Assembly: GCF_900095705.1 (NCBI RefSeq)
Contig: NZ_LT608326.1
Span: 62,001 to 126,000 of the forward strand
Length of the DNA stretch: 64,000 nucleotides
Direction of reading: 5' to 3'
Source of the DNA: Fusobacterium massiliense
Lineage (GTDB): Bacteria; Fusobacteriota; Fusobacteriia; Fusobacteriales; Fusobacteriaceae
The position numbers and the translations under genes were made by a program. How positions within the stretch are numbered: the stretch's first letter is position 1; each line of letters opens with the position of its first letter. The notes under the pieces were generated by a model, which ran no database searches, was not told where the DNA came from, and was given only the letters and a program-made list of their open reading frames with translations. Shown here one piece after another: positions 38,476 through 46,405 of the stretch.

Positions 38476-38841
38476 TTATTTAACTTCTACTTCTGCTCCA
38501 GCAGCTACTAATTTTTCTTTTATTGCATTAGCTTCATCTTTAGGTGCAGCTTCTTTAATTACTCCACCATTATCAACTAAGTCTTTAGCTTCTTTTAATC
38601 CTAATCCAGTTATTGCTCTTACTTCTTTGATTACAGCTATTTTGTTAGCTCCTGCGTTCTTTAATACAACATCAAATTCAGTTTTTTCTTCAGCAGCTTC
38701 AGCTGGTCCTGCAGCAGCTACAGCTACTGGTGCAGCAGCAGTTACTCCAAAGTGTTCTTCTAATGCAGATACTAATTCTTTTAATTCTAATACTGTCATA
38801 GCTTCTAAATCAGCTATAAATTGTTCTTTATTGAATGCCAT
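38476..38841 (-). CDS. rplL: 50S ribosomal protein L7/L12
   Basis: 121 residues: N-terminal dimer region (1-30), an alanine-rich hinge ([18 protein letters not shown]) and the C-terminal factor-binding domain with [23 protein letters not shown]. It forms the flexible stalk with L10. Lies 35 bases after rplJ, SD GAGGAGG. Confidence 0.98.
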   Translation of the reverse strand: MAFNKEQFIADLEAMTVLELKELVSALEEHFGVTAAAPVAVAAAGPAEAAEEKTEFDVVLKNAGANKIAVIKEVRAITGLGLKEAKDLVDNGGVIKEAAPKDEANAIKEKLVAAGAEVEVK

Positions 38842-38876
38842 TATTTTTTCCTCCTCAAATATTCACGATTTTTTTA

Positions 38877-39389
38877 TTATTCAGCAGATCCTTCTTTTTT
38901 GTCTGCTATTGCAACAGTTGCATATGCAAGTTTTCTTACTGGTCCTAACATAGAGTTTAGTAACATAGATAGTAATTGTTCTCTTGAAGGTAATTTTGCT
39001 AATTCTTCTACTTCAGAAACACTAACTTTCTTTCCAGTTAAGAAACCACCTTTTATTTTAAATACATCTTGTTTTGCTTTTGCTTTAGTCTTTGCTAAAT
39101 CAAAAACTGCTTTTGCTGGAGCTACAGGATCAGCATATCCGAATGCAAACGCTGTTGTTCCTTCTAAAATTTCATCAAAGTTATCTTCGATTCCAGATTC
39201 TTTTAAAGCTATTTTGAATAATCTGTTTTTTGCTACTAAATATTCAGCACCAGATTCTCTCATTTGCTTTCTTAATGAAGTTTCTTCATTAACTTTAATA
39301 CCTTGATAATCAACAAAAACAACTGATTGAGCTTTTTTAATTTTTTCAACTAATTCAGCCACAACTTCTTTCTTAACTTGAGTTGCCAT
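38877..39389 (-). CDS. rplJ: 50S ribosomal protein L10
   Basis: 170 residues, starting MATQVKKEVVAELVEKIKKAQ with the SVVFVDYQGIKVNEETSLRKQMRE segment typical of L10. The C-terminal helix binds L12 dimers. It has a strong SD (GAGGAGGTGA). The 150 bases upstream hold a recognisable L10 leader and a terminator hairpin, so output is likely autoregulated. Confidence 0.98.
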   Translation of the reverse strand: MATQVKKEVVAELVEKIKKAQSVVFVDYQGIKVNEETSLRKQMRESGAEYLVAKNRLFKIALKESGIEDNFDEILEGTTAFAFGYADPVAPAKAVFDLAKTKAKAKQDVFKIKGGFLTGKKVSVSEVEELAKLPSREQLLSMLLNSMLGPVRKLAYATVAIADKKEGSAE

Positions 39390-39410
39390 ATTGATTCACC
39401 TCCTCTTTTT

Positions 39411-39446
39411 TCTAAAAATAAACCCCTATTCACAAAAACAGGGGTT
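39411..39446 (-). terminator. Terminator-like hairpin inside the rplJ leader
   Basis: Minus strand stem AACCCCT/AGGGGTT (39421-39446) followed by TATTTTT. It lies between the L10-binding leader and the rplJ SD, so it could be an attenuator controlled by the leader fold. Confidence 0.75.
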
Positions 39447-39453
39447 GAGTATT

Positions 39454-39525
39454 GAGGTTAGTATACCTAAACTCCAACCTCGGTAGGTTATTTAAGGATA
39501 TATCCCCCTACGGTCTTTGGTTTGG
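39454..39525 (-). ncRNA. L10 leader, autoregulatory mRNA element
   Basis: The minus strand carries CCAAAGACCGTAGGGGG and then CCTACCGAGGTTGG, the conserved kink-turn and paired segments of ribosomal L10 leaders, which L10-L12 bind to repress rplJL. Position before rplJ agrees. Ends are approximate. Confidence 0.85.
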
Positions 39526-39542
39526 ATTTATATTCAATTTAA

Positions 39543-40250
39543 TTATCCAACATATTTAGCTACTAACGCAGGATCTAATTTTACACCAGGTCCCATTGTT
39601 AGAGATACTGCTACAGTTCTTAAGTATTGTCCTTTAGATGTAGCTGGTTTTAATCTTACGATTTGTTCCATGAAAGCTTTAAAGTTTTCTTCGATTTTAT
39701 CTAAGTCAAAATCAACTTTTCCTATTGGAGCATGAATAGACCCTAATTTATCTACTCTGAATGCTAATTTACCTTTTTTGAATTCAGATACAGCTGATGC
39801 TACATCAGGTGTAACTGTTCCTGATTTAGGGTTAGGCATTAAACCTTTAGTTCCTAATATTTTCCCTAATCTACCTATTTTAGGCATCATATCAGGTGTA
39901 GCTATAACTAAATCAAAATCTAACCATCCTTGTTGGATTTGGTTAATATATTCTTCAGCTCCAGCATAGTCTGCCCCTGCAGCTAATGCTTTTTCTATAT
40001 TTTCACCAGAAGTGATTGCTAGTATTTTAACTGTTTTTCCTGTTCCGTGTGGTAACACAACAGTTCCTCTGATTTGTTGATCAGCATGTCTTGGATCTAC
40101 TCCAAGTCTTAATGCAACTTCTACAGTTTCAACAAATTTTGCTGTTTTTGTTTTTTGAACTAATTCTAGTCCTTCTCTTATATCATAAAGTTTTCCTGTT
40201 TCAACTAATTTAGCTATTTCTAAATATTTTTTTCCTCTATGTTTTGCCAT
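39543..40250 (-). CDS. rplA: 50S ribosomal protein L1
   Basis: 235 residues. [17 protein letters not shown] start, [40 protein letters not shown] are diagnostic. It builds the L1 stalk at the E site. Lies 61 bases after rplK in the usual rplK-rplA order. Confidence 0.98.
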   Translation of the reverse strand: MAKHRGKKYLEIAKLVETGKLYDIREGLELVQKTKTAKFVETVEVALRLGVDPRHADQQIRGTVVLPHGTGKTVKILAITSGENIEKALAAGADYAGAEEYINQIQQGWLDFDLVIATPDMMPKIGRLGKILGTKGLMPNPKSGTVTPDVASAVSEFKKGKLAFRVDKLGSIHAPIGKVDFDLDKIEENFKAFMEQIVRLKPATSKGQYLRTVAVSLTMGPGVKLDPALVAKYVG

Positions 40251-40311
40251 TATTAAATTTCCTCCCTCTGTGGCTTAACGAGCTTTACTCTACCACTAAA
40301 TTATAAAGCAA

Positions 40312-40737
40312 TTAGTCTTCTATTTTTATTCCCATAGATCTTGCTGATCCTGCAATTATCTTCATAGCTGTTTCTACTGATGAAGCATTTAAGTCAGGCA
40401 TTTTTGTTTCAGCTAGTTCTCTTAACTTTGCAGTAGTAATTTTTCCTGCTACTTCTTTTTTAGAGTTTTTAGCTCCTGATTGTATTCCAGCAGCTTTCTT
40501 TAATAAATCTGAAGCAGGTGGAGTTTTTAATATAAATGTGAATGATCTGTCACTATAAACAGATATTTCAACTGGGATTATCCATCCAGCTTTATCTTGA
40601 GTTTTAGCATTAAATGCTTTACAAAATTCCATTATATTTACACCATGTTGTCCTAGTGCTGGTCCAACTGGTGGAGCAGGGTTTGCTTTTCCTGCAGGTA
40701 ATTGTAGTTTTATTATTTGAATTACTTCTTTTGCCAT
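40312..40737 (-). CDS. rplK: 50S ribosomal protein L11
   Basis: 141 residues. [34 protein letters not shown] is the canonical N-terminal domain (thiostrepton site), and the C-terminal domain has GSARSMGI. Lies 33 bases after nusG. Confidence 0.98.
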   Translation of the reverse strand: MAKEVIQIIKLQLPAGKANPAPPVGPALGQHGVNIMEFCKAFNAKTQDKAGWIIPVEISVYSDRSFTFILKTPPASDLLKKAAGIQSGAKNSKKEVAGKITTAKLRELAETKMPDLNASSVETAMKIIAGSARSMGIKIED

Positions 40738-40770
40738 TTTATTTATTACACCTCCGTAAGATTGTGTATA

Positions 40771-41352
40771 TTACACCTTTAAAACACTGTCTACTTCTAC
40801 TTCAACAGGCGTCATTCTTCCAAACATTTCAACCATAACTTTTACTTTACTATGTTCGTAGTCGATTTCTGCTATTTGTCCTTCATGGTCAGCAAACGCT
40901 CCATTAAGAATTTTTACATAATCCCCTTCAACAAATCCAAAGTCTATGATTTCTTTAGGAACTTTTATTCCTATTATATTGAATATATTTTGTACTTCAT
41001 CTTCTTCCATAGGAACAGGGTCTGAACCTACTCCGACGAAACCTGTTACACCATTAGTATTTCTAATTATATACCAAACATCTGGATTAACTTTATAATT
41101 AATTCCAAATTCATTTTCTTCTCTTGTCGCTTCTATTTCAAGCATGACATATCCAGGGAACAGTTTTCTATAAACTTTTTTTTCTTTCCCTCTAACAGTT
41201 TCTGTCAATTCTTCTTCTGGAACTAATATATTTGTAACAACTTCCTTTAACCCTAATGTTTCCATTTTTTGATCTAAGTCCGTCTTAACTTTCTTTTCAT
41301 ATCCAGAGTAAGTATGTATCATAAACCATCTTCTTACATTTACTGTGCTCAT
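40771..41352 (-). CDS. nusG: Transcription antitermination factor NusG
   Basis: 193 residues. NGN domain RRWFMIHTYSGYEKKVKTDL, FPGYVMLE, NTNGVTGFVG and a C-terminal KOW domain (EGDYVKILNGAFADHEGQIAEID). It links RNA polymerase with ribosomes or Rho. The start overlaps the secE stop by four bases (ATGA). Confidence 0.98.
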   Translation of the reverse strand: MSTVNVRRWFMIHTYSGYEKKVKTDLDQKMETLGLKEVVTNILVPEEELTETVRGKEKKVYRKLFPGYVMLEIEATREENEFGINYKVNPDVWYIIRNTNGVTGFVGVGSDPVPMEEDEVQNIFNIIGIKVPKEIIDFGFVEGDYVKILNGAFADHEGQIAEIDYEHSKVKVMVEMFGRMTPVEVEVDSVLKV

Positions 41353-41525
41353 ATTAGTGCCTCCAATACATTAAGAGCTTTTACTGCAAGAATATCGAAA
41401 AGACCAAGATAGATAGATATTAAAACAGTCATGGTTACAACCCATACTGTAGAGTGTAAAACTTCTGTTTTTGAAGGCCACTCAACTTTTGAGTATTCCA
41501 TTTTAACTCTTTGAAACAAGTTCAT
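41349..41525 (-). CDS. secE: Preprotein translocase subunit SecE
   Basis: 58 residues from the ATG at 41525, which has GAGAGGAG upstream. A longer open frame runs into the tRNA gene and is not credible. The conserved RVKMEYSKVEWPSKTEV amphipathic helix is followed by one membrane helix (VWVVTMTVLISIYLGLFDIL). This is the minimal single-helix SecE. Confidence 0.95.
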   Translation of the reverse strand: MNLFQRVKMEYSKVEWPSKTEVLHSTVWVVTMTVLISIYLGLFDILAVKALNVLEALI

Positions 41526-41546
41526 AATATCTCCTCTCAATAAAAA

Positions 41547-41622
41547 TGGCAGGTCAAGAGGGACTCGAACCCCCAACCCTCGGTTTTGGAGACCGATGCT
41601 CTACCAATTGAGCCATTGACCT
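41547..41622 (-). tRNA. tRNA-Trp (anticodon CCA)
   Basis: 76 bases including an encoded CCA. The acceptor stem AGGTCAA/TTGACCT is perfect, the discriminator is G as expected for bacterial tRNA-Trp, the anticodon loop CTCCAAA carries CCA, and the T arm contains GGTTCGAGTCC. It lies inside the rpmG-secE interval, so it is probably processed from the operon transcript. Confidence 0.97.
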
Positions 41623-41649
41623 GCATGTGTCTGCTAATAAAAATTCATC

Positions 41650-41802
41650 CTATTTTTTAGTTTCTTTGTATAAAGTATGTTTCTTTAATACTGGATTGTA
41701 CTTCATCATTTCTAATCTTTCTGGATGAGTCTTTTTATTTTTTGTTGTAGTATAGTGTCTTAATTTTGTTTCAGTGCATTCCAAAATTACTTGTACTCTC
41801 AT
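41650..41802 (-). CDS. rpmG: 50S ribosomal protein L33, zinc-free type
   Basis: 50 residues: [20 protein letters not shown] at the start, then [20 protein letters not shown], the L33 signature. Only one cysteine is present (Cys9) rather than the two CxxC pairs of the zinc-binding form, so this is the C-minus type. The SD AGGAGG lies upstream. It is the first gene of the rpmG-trnW-secE-nusG operon. Confidence 0.96.
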   Translation of the reverse strand: MRVQVILECTETKLRHYTTTKNKKTHPERLEMMKYNPVLKKHTLYKETKK

Positions 41803-42033
41803 CTTTTATTCCTCCTATTAAATTGTATTTTCTAATCTTATATAGCTCATACAATTCTACTCAACTAAAACTAAACGAAGAAATTAAGATTTTTAAATTC
41901 TTCACAATCTACATCAAAGTGTAAACCTTTTATCAAAAACAAGTCCACTCTTTAACGGTATCTAATGATCCTCCCATATTTTCAATATATGGTATGCGAG
42001 TTTTTCCTGTATTCTGCTTTCTAAGACTTTGTC

Positions 42034-42062
42034 ATTCTATCATAATTTTTATATACTGTCAA
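42034..42062 (-). promoter_or_regulatory. Promoter of the rpmG-secE-nusG-ribosomal operon
   Basis: Minus strand TTGACA (42057-42062), 17-base spacer, TAGAAT (42034-42039). The predicted start near 42027 leaves a 5' leader of about 225 bases before rpmG. I see no recognised leader motif in it. Together with the dinB promoter this accounts for the 391-base gap. Confidence 0.85.
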
Positions 42063-42128
42063 CAGAGAAATTTTTATTTCATAACTTTCATTTTATAGAT
42101 TTTATTTTTCCTAAACAATTTTATTATA

Positions 42129-42157
42129 TAGACATTTTTTTACCAATATTGTATACT
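42129..42157 (+). promoter_or_regulatory. Promoter of dinB
   Basis: TAGACA (42129-42134), 17-base spacer, TATACT (42152-42157), giving a start near 42164 and a 30-base leader before the dinB ATG. No LexA-like box was evident. Confidence 0.7.
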
Positions 42158-42193
42158 AAACTATCTACACAATATTAGCTGAAAGGAGTTTTT

Positions 42194-43243
42194 ATGGAAC
42201 GGATTATTATGCATTATGATATGGATGCTTTTTTCGCTTCTATTGAAATTAAAAAAAATCCAAAATTAAAAAATAAGCCTTTAGTTGTTGGAGAAAACAT
42301 TGTTACAACTGCAAGCTATGAAGCTAGAAAATTTGGTATTCATTCTGCAATGAAAGTTTCAGATGCCAAATTACTTTGTCCAAAACTTATGGTTATTCCT
42401 GTCGATAAAAACGAATATATTCGTACCTCTAAAACAATTCACAATTTAATTCTAAAAATTACAAACAAGGTTGAATTTATAGCAACAGATGAGGGATATA
42501 TAGATTTAACTGGCCTTGTAAAAAAAGAGAATTTAAATTCTTTTGCAACAAAATTTAGAAAAAGAATTAAAGAAATTACAGGGTTAACTTGTTCTGTTGG
42601 GATAGGTTTCAATAAATTAAGTGCTAAAATTGCAAGTGATATAAACAAACCATTTGGACAATATATTTTCAAAACTGAAAACGATTTTATAAAATATATA
42701 GAAAATAAAAAAATAAGTATTATACCTGGTGTAGGTAAAAAATTTACTGAACTTTTATATAAAGAAAATTTATTTTTTGTTAAAGATTTCTATGATTTCT
42801 CCTTTGATTTTTTGATAAAAAAATATGGAAAATCTCGAGGAGAAAATTTATATTGTTCTATAAGAGGTATCGACCACAGTGAAGTTGAATTTGAAAGAGA
42901 TATCCATTCTATTGGAAATGAAGAGACTTTTTTTCTTCCATTACAAACCGAAGAAGAAATTGAACGAGAATTTTATAATCTCTTTGAGCATACTTTTTCA
43001 AGATTACAAAAACAAAATGTTTTTACACAATTAGTATCTATTAAAATTAGATATACCTCATTTAAGACTTATACCAAGAGTAAGAAATTAAAATTTTTTA
43101 CAAAAGATAAACACATTTTATACACTACCTTATTAGAGCTTCTAAGTTCTTTTGAAATAACCGAAGATATTCGCCTTTTAGGAATCTATTTTGGAGATAT
43201 TAAAAAGAAATTTCTAGAACAATTAGCTCTAGAAAAATTTTAA
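42194..43243 (+). CDS. dinB: DNA polymerase IV
   Basis: Y-family translesion polymerase, 349 residues. Metal-binding MHYDMDAFFASIE at the N-terminus, ATDEGYIDLTG with the second acidic pair, SVGIGFNKLSAKIASD in the palm, and the helix-hairpin segment SIIPGVGKKFTELL. The little-finger domain follows. No obvious beta-clamp motif was picked out at the C-terminus (LEQLALEKF may serve). AAAGGAG precedes the ATG. Confidence 0.95.
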   Translation: MERIIMHYDMDAFFASIEIKKNPKLKNKPLVVGENIVTTASYEARKFGIHSAMKVSDAKLLCPKLMVIPVDKNEYIRTSKTIHNLILKITNKVEFIATDEGYIDLTGLVKKENLNSFATKFRKRIKEITGLTCSVGIGFNKLSAKIASDINKPFGQYIFKTENDFIKYIENKKISIIPGVGKKFTELLYKENLFFVKDFYDFSFDFLIKKYGKSRGENLYCSIRGIDHSEVEFERDIHSIGNEETFFLPLQTEEEIEREFYNLFEHTFSRLQKQNVFTQLVSIKIRYTSFKTYTKSKKLKFFTKDKHILYTTLLELLSSFEITEDIRLLGIYFGDIKKKFLEQLALEKF

Positions 43244-43293
43244 ATCTCATTCAAAATATGATATCATATTAAAAATCAAAATTAGGAGGACAT

Positions 43294-44493
43294 ATGAAAA
43301 AACAAGAGTTTTTAAAAGAATATTTAGTTGATAGAAAAAATACGAATTCATTAAAATGGGACGCTTTAGATGTTAGATACGGAGATCCAGATTTAATTTC
43401 TATGTGGGTTGCTGATATGGAAATTAAGAGTCCAAAAGAAATTATTGAGGCTTTAAAAAATAGATGTGAACATGGTGTATTTGGTTATTCTTATGCTAGT
43501 GGTGAATACTATAGTGCTTTAATTTCTTGGATGAAAGAAAACCATAATTTTAATATAGAAAAAGATTGGATAAGGTTTTCTCAAGGTGTAGTAACTGCAA
43601 TTTATTGTTTTATCAATATTTTCACTAAGATAAACGATAGTGTTTTAATACTAACTCCAGTATACTATCCTTTTCACAATGCTGTTAAAGATAACAACAG
43701 AAAGTTAATAACTTCAGATTTAATAAATAATAATGGTTACTTTACTATTAATTATGACGATGTTGAGAAAAAAATTATTGAAAATGATGTTAAACTGTTT
43801 ATACAATGCTCTCCTCACAATCCTGCTGGTAGAGTTTGGAAAGAAGATGAACTAAGAAAAATACTTGAAATTTGCAAAAAACATAATGTTTTAGTTGTTT
43901 CTGATGAAATTCACCAAGATTTAGTCTTAAAAGGAAATAAACATATTCCTGCTGCTACTGTTGATAATTGTAAGTATGCTGATAATATTATCACTGTAAA
44001 TGCTGCTTCTAAAACATTTAATTTAGCTGGTCTAACTCATTCTAATATAATAATTAGTAATCCAAAAATTAGAGAAAAATTTGATTTTGAATTTAAAAAA
44101 ATAAATCAAACAGAAGTCAACATTTTAGGAATGTTAGCAACTCAAGTAGGCTATGAAAAAGGAAAGGAATGGCTTGAAAATCTTATAGACCTTATTCAAG
44201 ATAATTATGATTATTTAAAAAGTGAACTTAATAAAAATATTCCTGATATAATAGTTACTCCTTTAGAAGGAACATACCTTGCCTTTCTAGATTTAAGAAA
44301 AATTATTTCAGTCAATGAAGTTAAAACTTTTATTCAAGATAAGGCAAGACTAGCTATTGACTTTGGAGAATGGTTTGGAGATAGTTTTAAAGGTTTTATT
44401 CGTTTAAATTTAGCAACTGACCCTGAAATTGTAAAGAAGGCCGTTTCAAATATAATAGAAGTTTACAATTCTTACTTTCCTAAAAATAATTAA
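43294..44493 (+). CDS. patB: MalY/PatB-type PLP C-S lyase
   Basis: 399 residues of the class I aminotransferase fold. The N-terminal LKWDALDVRYGDPDLISMWVADMEIKSPKEI is the MalY/PatB signature. The PLP lysine is Lys240 in AASKTFNLAGL; SPHNPAGRVW and VSDEIHQDL are intact. These enzymes cleave cystathionine or cysteine conjugates, releasing H2S, thiols and ammonia. Fusobacteria have such beta C-S lyases; whether this one prefers cysteine or cystathionine cannot be read from sequence. AGGAGG precedes the ATG. Confidence 0.88.
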   Translation: MKKQEFLKEYLVDRKNTNSLKWDALDVRYGDPDLISMWVADMEIKSPKEIIEALKNRCEHGVFGYSYASGEYYSALISWMKENHNFNIEKDWIRFSQGVVTAIYCFINIFTKINDSVLILTPVYYPFHNAVKDNNRKLITSDLINNNGYFTINYDDVEKKIIENDVKLFIQCSPHNPAGRVWKEDELRKILEICKKHNVLVVSDEIHQDLVLKGNKHIPAATVDNCKYADNIITVNAASKTFNLAGLTHSNIIISNPKIREKFDFEFKKINQTEVNILGMLATQVGYEKGKEWLENLIDLIQDNYDYLKSELNKNIPDIIVTPLEGTYLAFLDLRKIISVNEVKTFIQDKARLAIDFGEWFGDSFKGFIRLNLATDPEIVKKAVSNIIEVYNSYFPKNN

Positions 44494-44582
44494 CTTTTTA
44501 TTCTTCTACCTAAACTTAACAGATTATATATTTAAAATTTAAAAGTTTAGTGATATAATAAATAATATTGGAGGTGTATAAA

Positions 44583-45032
44583 ATGATAAACACAGGAATC
44601 GTTACAAAAATTGATGGTAATAATGTAAGTGTTAAATTACATAAAAGTTCTTCTTGTTCTCATTGCAGTTGTTGTAGTGAAGAAAGAAAAATGGGAAGTG
44701 ATTTTGAATTTAAAATAAATCAAAAAGTGGAAATTGGAGATTTAGTAACTTTAGAAATAGCTGAAAAAGATGTTGTTAAAGCAGCTCTTATAGCATATAT
44801 AATGCCTCCTATTTTTATGATAGCTGGATATATTATTGCCGCTTCTTTAGGATTTTCTGAAACTAAATCTATCATTGGAAGTTTTATCGGTGTTATAGTC
44901 TCATTTGTTATTTTAGGAATTTACGATAGGGTTTTTGCTAAAAAAACTATCGATGAAGAAATTAAAATAATATCAGTTGGGAAGTATGACCCTAGTGCTT
45001 GTGTTGATTTAAGTTGTGGGGAACATTTTTAA
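44583..45032 (+). CDS. rseC: SoxR-reducing/RseC-family membrane protein
   Basis: 149 residues from the ATG at 44583 with GGAGGTG upstream. The N-terminal domain carries a dense cysteine motif, SSCSHCSCCSEE (about 22-33), then a beta-rich stretch and two membrane helices (about 68-88 and 93-112), as in RseC/MucC proteins. Relatives accompany Rnf complexes or rpoE regulators; neither is next to it here. Function is uncertain; the cysteines suggest a redox or Fe-S role. Confidence 0.82.
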   Translation: MINTGIVTKIDGNNVSVKLHKSSSCSHCSCCSEERKMGSDFEFKINQKVEIGDLVTLEIAEKDVVKAALIAYIMPPIFMIAGYIIAASLGFSETKSIIGSFIGVIVSFVILGIYDRVFAKKTIDEEIKIISVGKYDPSACVDLSCGEHF

Positions 45033-45089
45033 AAATAGATATTAAATAGTTTCCAATATGATTATATACAGAAATTATGTATAGAAAAA

Positions 45090-45163
45090 AGTCTCCTGAC
45101 AGCCACATGACTCTTCTGAACTAACCGAAATGCTCTCTAGAGTAAATACGGACGTCGGAGACT
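45090..45163 (-). repeat. Dispersed palindrome, copy 6, with rearranged loop
   Basis: The outer stem is AGTCTCC/GGAGACT, a compensated change from the usual T/A pair. The middle part is different from other copies and shorter (74 bases in all). Tail TATACTTTCCTATA at 45181-45194, then a terminator. Confidence 0.85.
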
Positions 45164-45198
45164 AATTTTCATATTAAATTTATACTTTCCTATAGAAT

Positions 45199-45252
45199 AA
45201 AAAACTACTGTACCTAAAATCTTATATGCAAGATTTTAAGTGCAGTTTTTTA
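45199..45252. terminator. Long stem terminator after rseC
   Basis: AAAAAACT.CTG arm with CAG.TTTTTT arm, and an inner perfect TAAAATCTT/AAGATTTTA stem around ATATGC. A-rich before, T-rich after, so it could act in both directions. It is about 170 bases after rseC, next to palindrome copy 6. Confidence 0.75.
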
Positions 45253-45275
45253 TTATACAGATAAATGTTAAATAA

Positions 45276-45350
45276 AGTCTCTTGACAACCGTATGACTTC
45301 TAAGAACTCAATGAACATAGGCTCTTTCAACTAATACTGAAATCAGAGAA
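45276..45350 (-). repeat. Dispersed palindrome, copy 7, decayed
   Basis: Left arm AGTCTCTTGACA is intact, but the right arm has lost its last bases (TCAGAGAATA), and several stem pairs are broken. The decayed tail ATACTTTGTTTATA is at 45371-45384. It fills part of the 540-base gap between rseC and the nitrogenase-like operon together with copy 6, a terminator and a promoter. Confidence 0.8.
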
Positions 45351-45442
45351 TATTTTTACTATTTATTTTTATACTTTGTTTATAGAACAAAAAATAATTT
45401 TATTTTCCTAAGCAAAATAATATTTTCAAATTTTACTTTTAA

Positions 45443-45451
45443 TGGTATAAT
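45443..45451 (+). promoter_or_regulatory. Extended -10 promoter of the nitrogenase-like operon
   Basis: TGGTATAAT: perfect TATAAT (45446-45451) with a TG extension; no clear -35. It leaves a leader of about 115 bases, which contains an AT-rich inverted repeat (45464-45476 with 45487-45498). I saw no cobalamin or other riboswitch motif in it. Confidence 0.55.
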
Positions 45452-45572
45452 AGAACACGTATGTAATTAAAAATTTATAAAATAAAAAATTTTAATTATT
45501 TATGACCTCAATGGATATATGAATAATTTTTGAAATAAAAATTATAACAACAAGTAATATTAAGGAGATGAT

Positions 45573-46403
45573 ATGTTAAAAATAGCAATATATGGAAAAG
45601 GTGGAATAGGAAAATCTACAATATCTTCTAATTTAAGTGCTATTATTTCAAAAAGTGGAAAAAAGGTTTTACATGTAGGTTGTGACCCAAAAGGAGATTC
45701 TACAAGAAATCTTATGGGAAAGAAAATTCCAACTGTTATTTCAATTTTAAAAGAAAAAAATAATTTAAATAGAGAAGATATCATTTATAAAGGCTTTAAC
45801 GGAATTGAATGTGTTGAAACTGGTGGTCCTGAAGCAGGGGTAGGTTGTGCAGGAAGAGGAATTATCACCACAATGGAAGAACTAGAAGACTTAAAAGTAT
45901 TTGACGAAGAAAGAGATGTTATTGTATATGATGTCCTAGGAGATGTCGTATGTGGAGGATTTGCAGTTCCCATGAGGGAAAAATATGCTGATGTTATTTA
46001 TATAGTTACATCTTCTGAATTTATGTCAATTTTTGCAGCTAATAATATTATGAAAAGTATTAAAAATTTTTCAAAAATGAAAAATATAAAATTTGGTGGC
46101 TTAATTCATAACCAAAGAAACAATAATTCAAATATAAATATTTTAAAAATTTTTGCAGATATGACTAAATCGAAGATTATAGGAGAAATTCCTTTTAGTA
46201 AAGAATTAATAAAAAGTGAATTAAATGGAAAAACTATTGCTGAAATGTATCCTGATTCAAATTTATATAATAATTTTTTAGAGCTATCAGAAAAAATTTT
46301 GAATAATCAAGATGATATTCATTTCTCACCACTATCAGAAGAGGAAATGGAATACTTAGCTGCTGAAATATTAAAAGAAAATATTTATTATGAAAAGGAA
46401 TAG
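45573..46403 (+). CDS. Nitrogenase iron protein-like ATPase (NifH/BchL/CfbC family)
   Basis: 276 residues. The P-loop GKGGIGKST (8-16), [10 protein letters not shown], and both cluster ligands, Cys92 in GVGCAGRGI and Cys127 in [10 protein letters not shown], are intact, so it should form a homodimer bridged by a 4Fe-4S cluster and pass electrons to a partner on ATP hydrolysis. The partner is the next gene, two bases downstream. No other nif gene is nearby, so this is a nitrogenase-like (group IV or later) reductase, not nitrogen fixation. AAGGAG precedes the ATG. Confidence 0.92.
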   Translation: MLKIAIYGKGGIGKSTISSNLSAIISKSGKKVLHVGCDPKGDSTRNLMGKKIPTVISILKEKNNLNREDIIYKGFNGIECVETGGPEAGVGCAGRGIITTMEELEDLKVFDEERDVIVYDVLGDVVCGGFAVPMREKYADVIYIVTSSEFMSIFAANNIMKSIKNFSKMKNIKFGGLIHNQRNNNSNINILKIFADMTKSKIIGEIPFSKELIKSELNGKTIAEMYPDSNLYNNFLELSEKILNNQDDIHFSPLSEEEMEYLAAEILKENIYYEKE

Positions 46404-46405
46404 AG

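Noticed and set aside
38438-39306. Plus-strand open frames of 161-171 residues.
   Set aside because: They are antisense to rplL and rplJ and have no SD or family resemblance; they result from codon bias in the ribosomal genes.
41349-41576. A longer SecE starting at 41576.
   Set aside because: The extension overlaps the tRNA-Trp gene; the ATG at 41525 has a strong SD and gives the normal SecE size.
45452-45572. A cobalamin or other metal-linked riboswitch before the nitrogenase-like operon.
   Set aside because: The leader is short and AT-rich with only a weak inverted repeat; no B12-box or other known conserved core is present.
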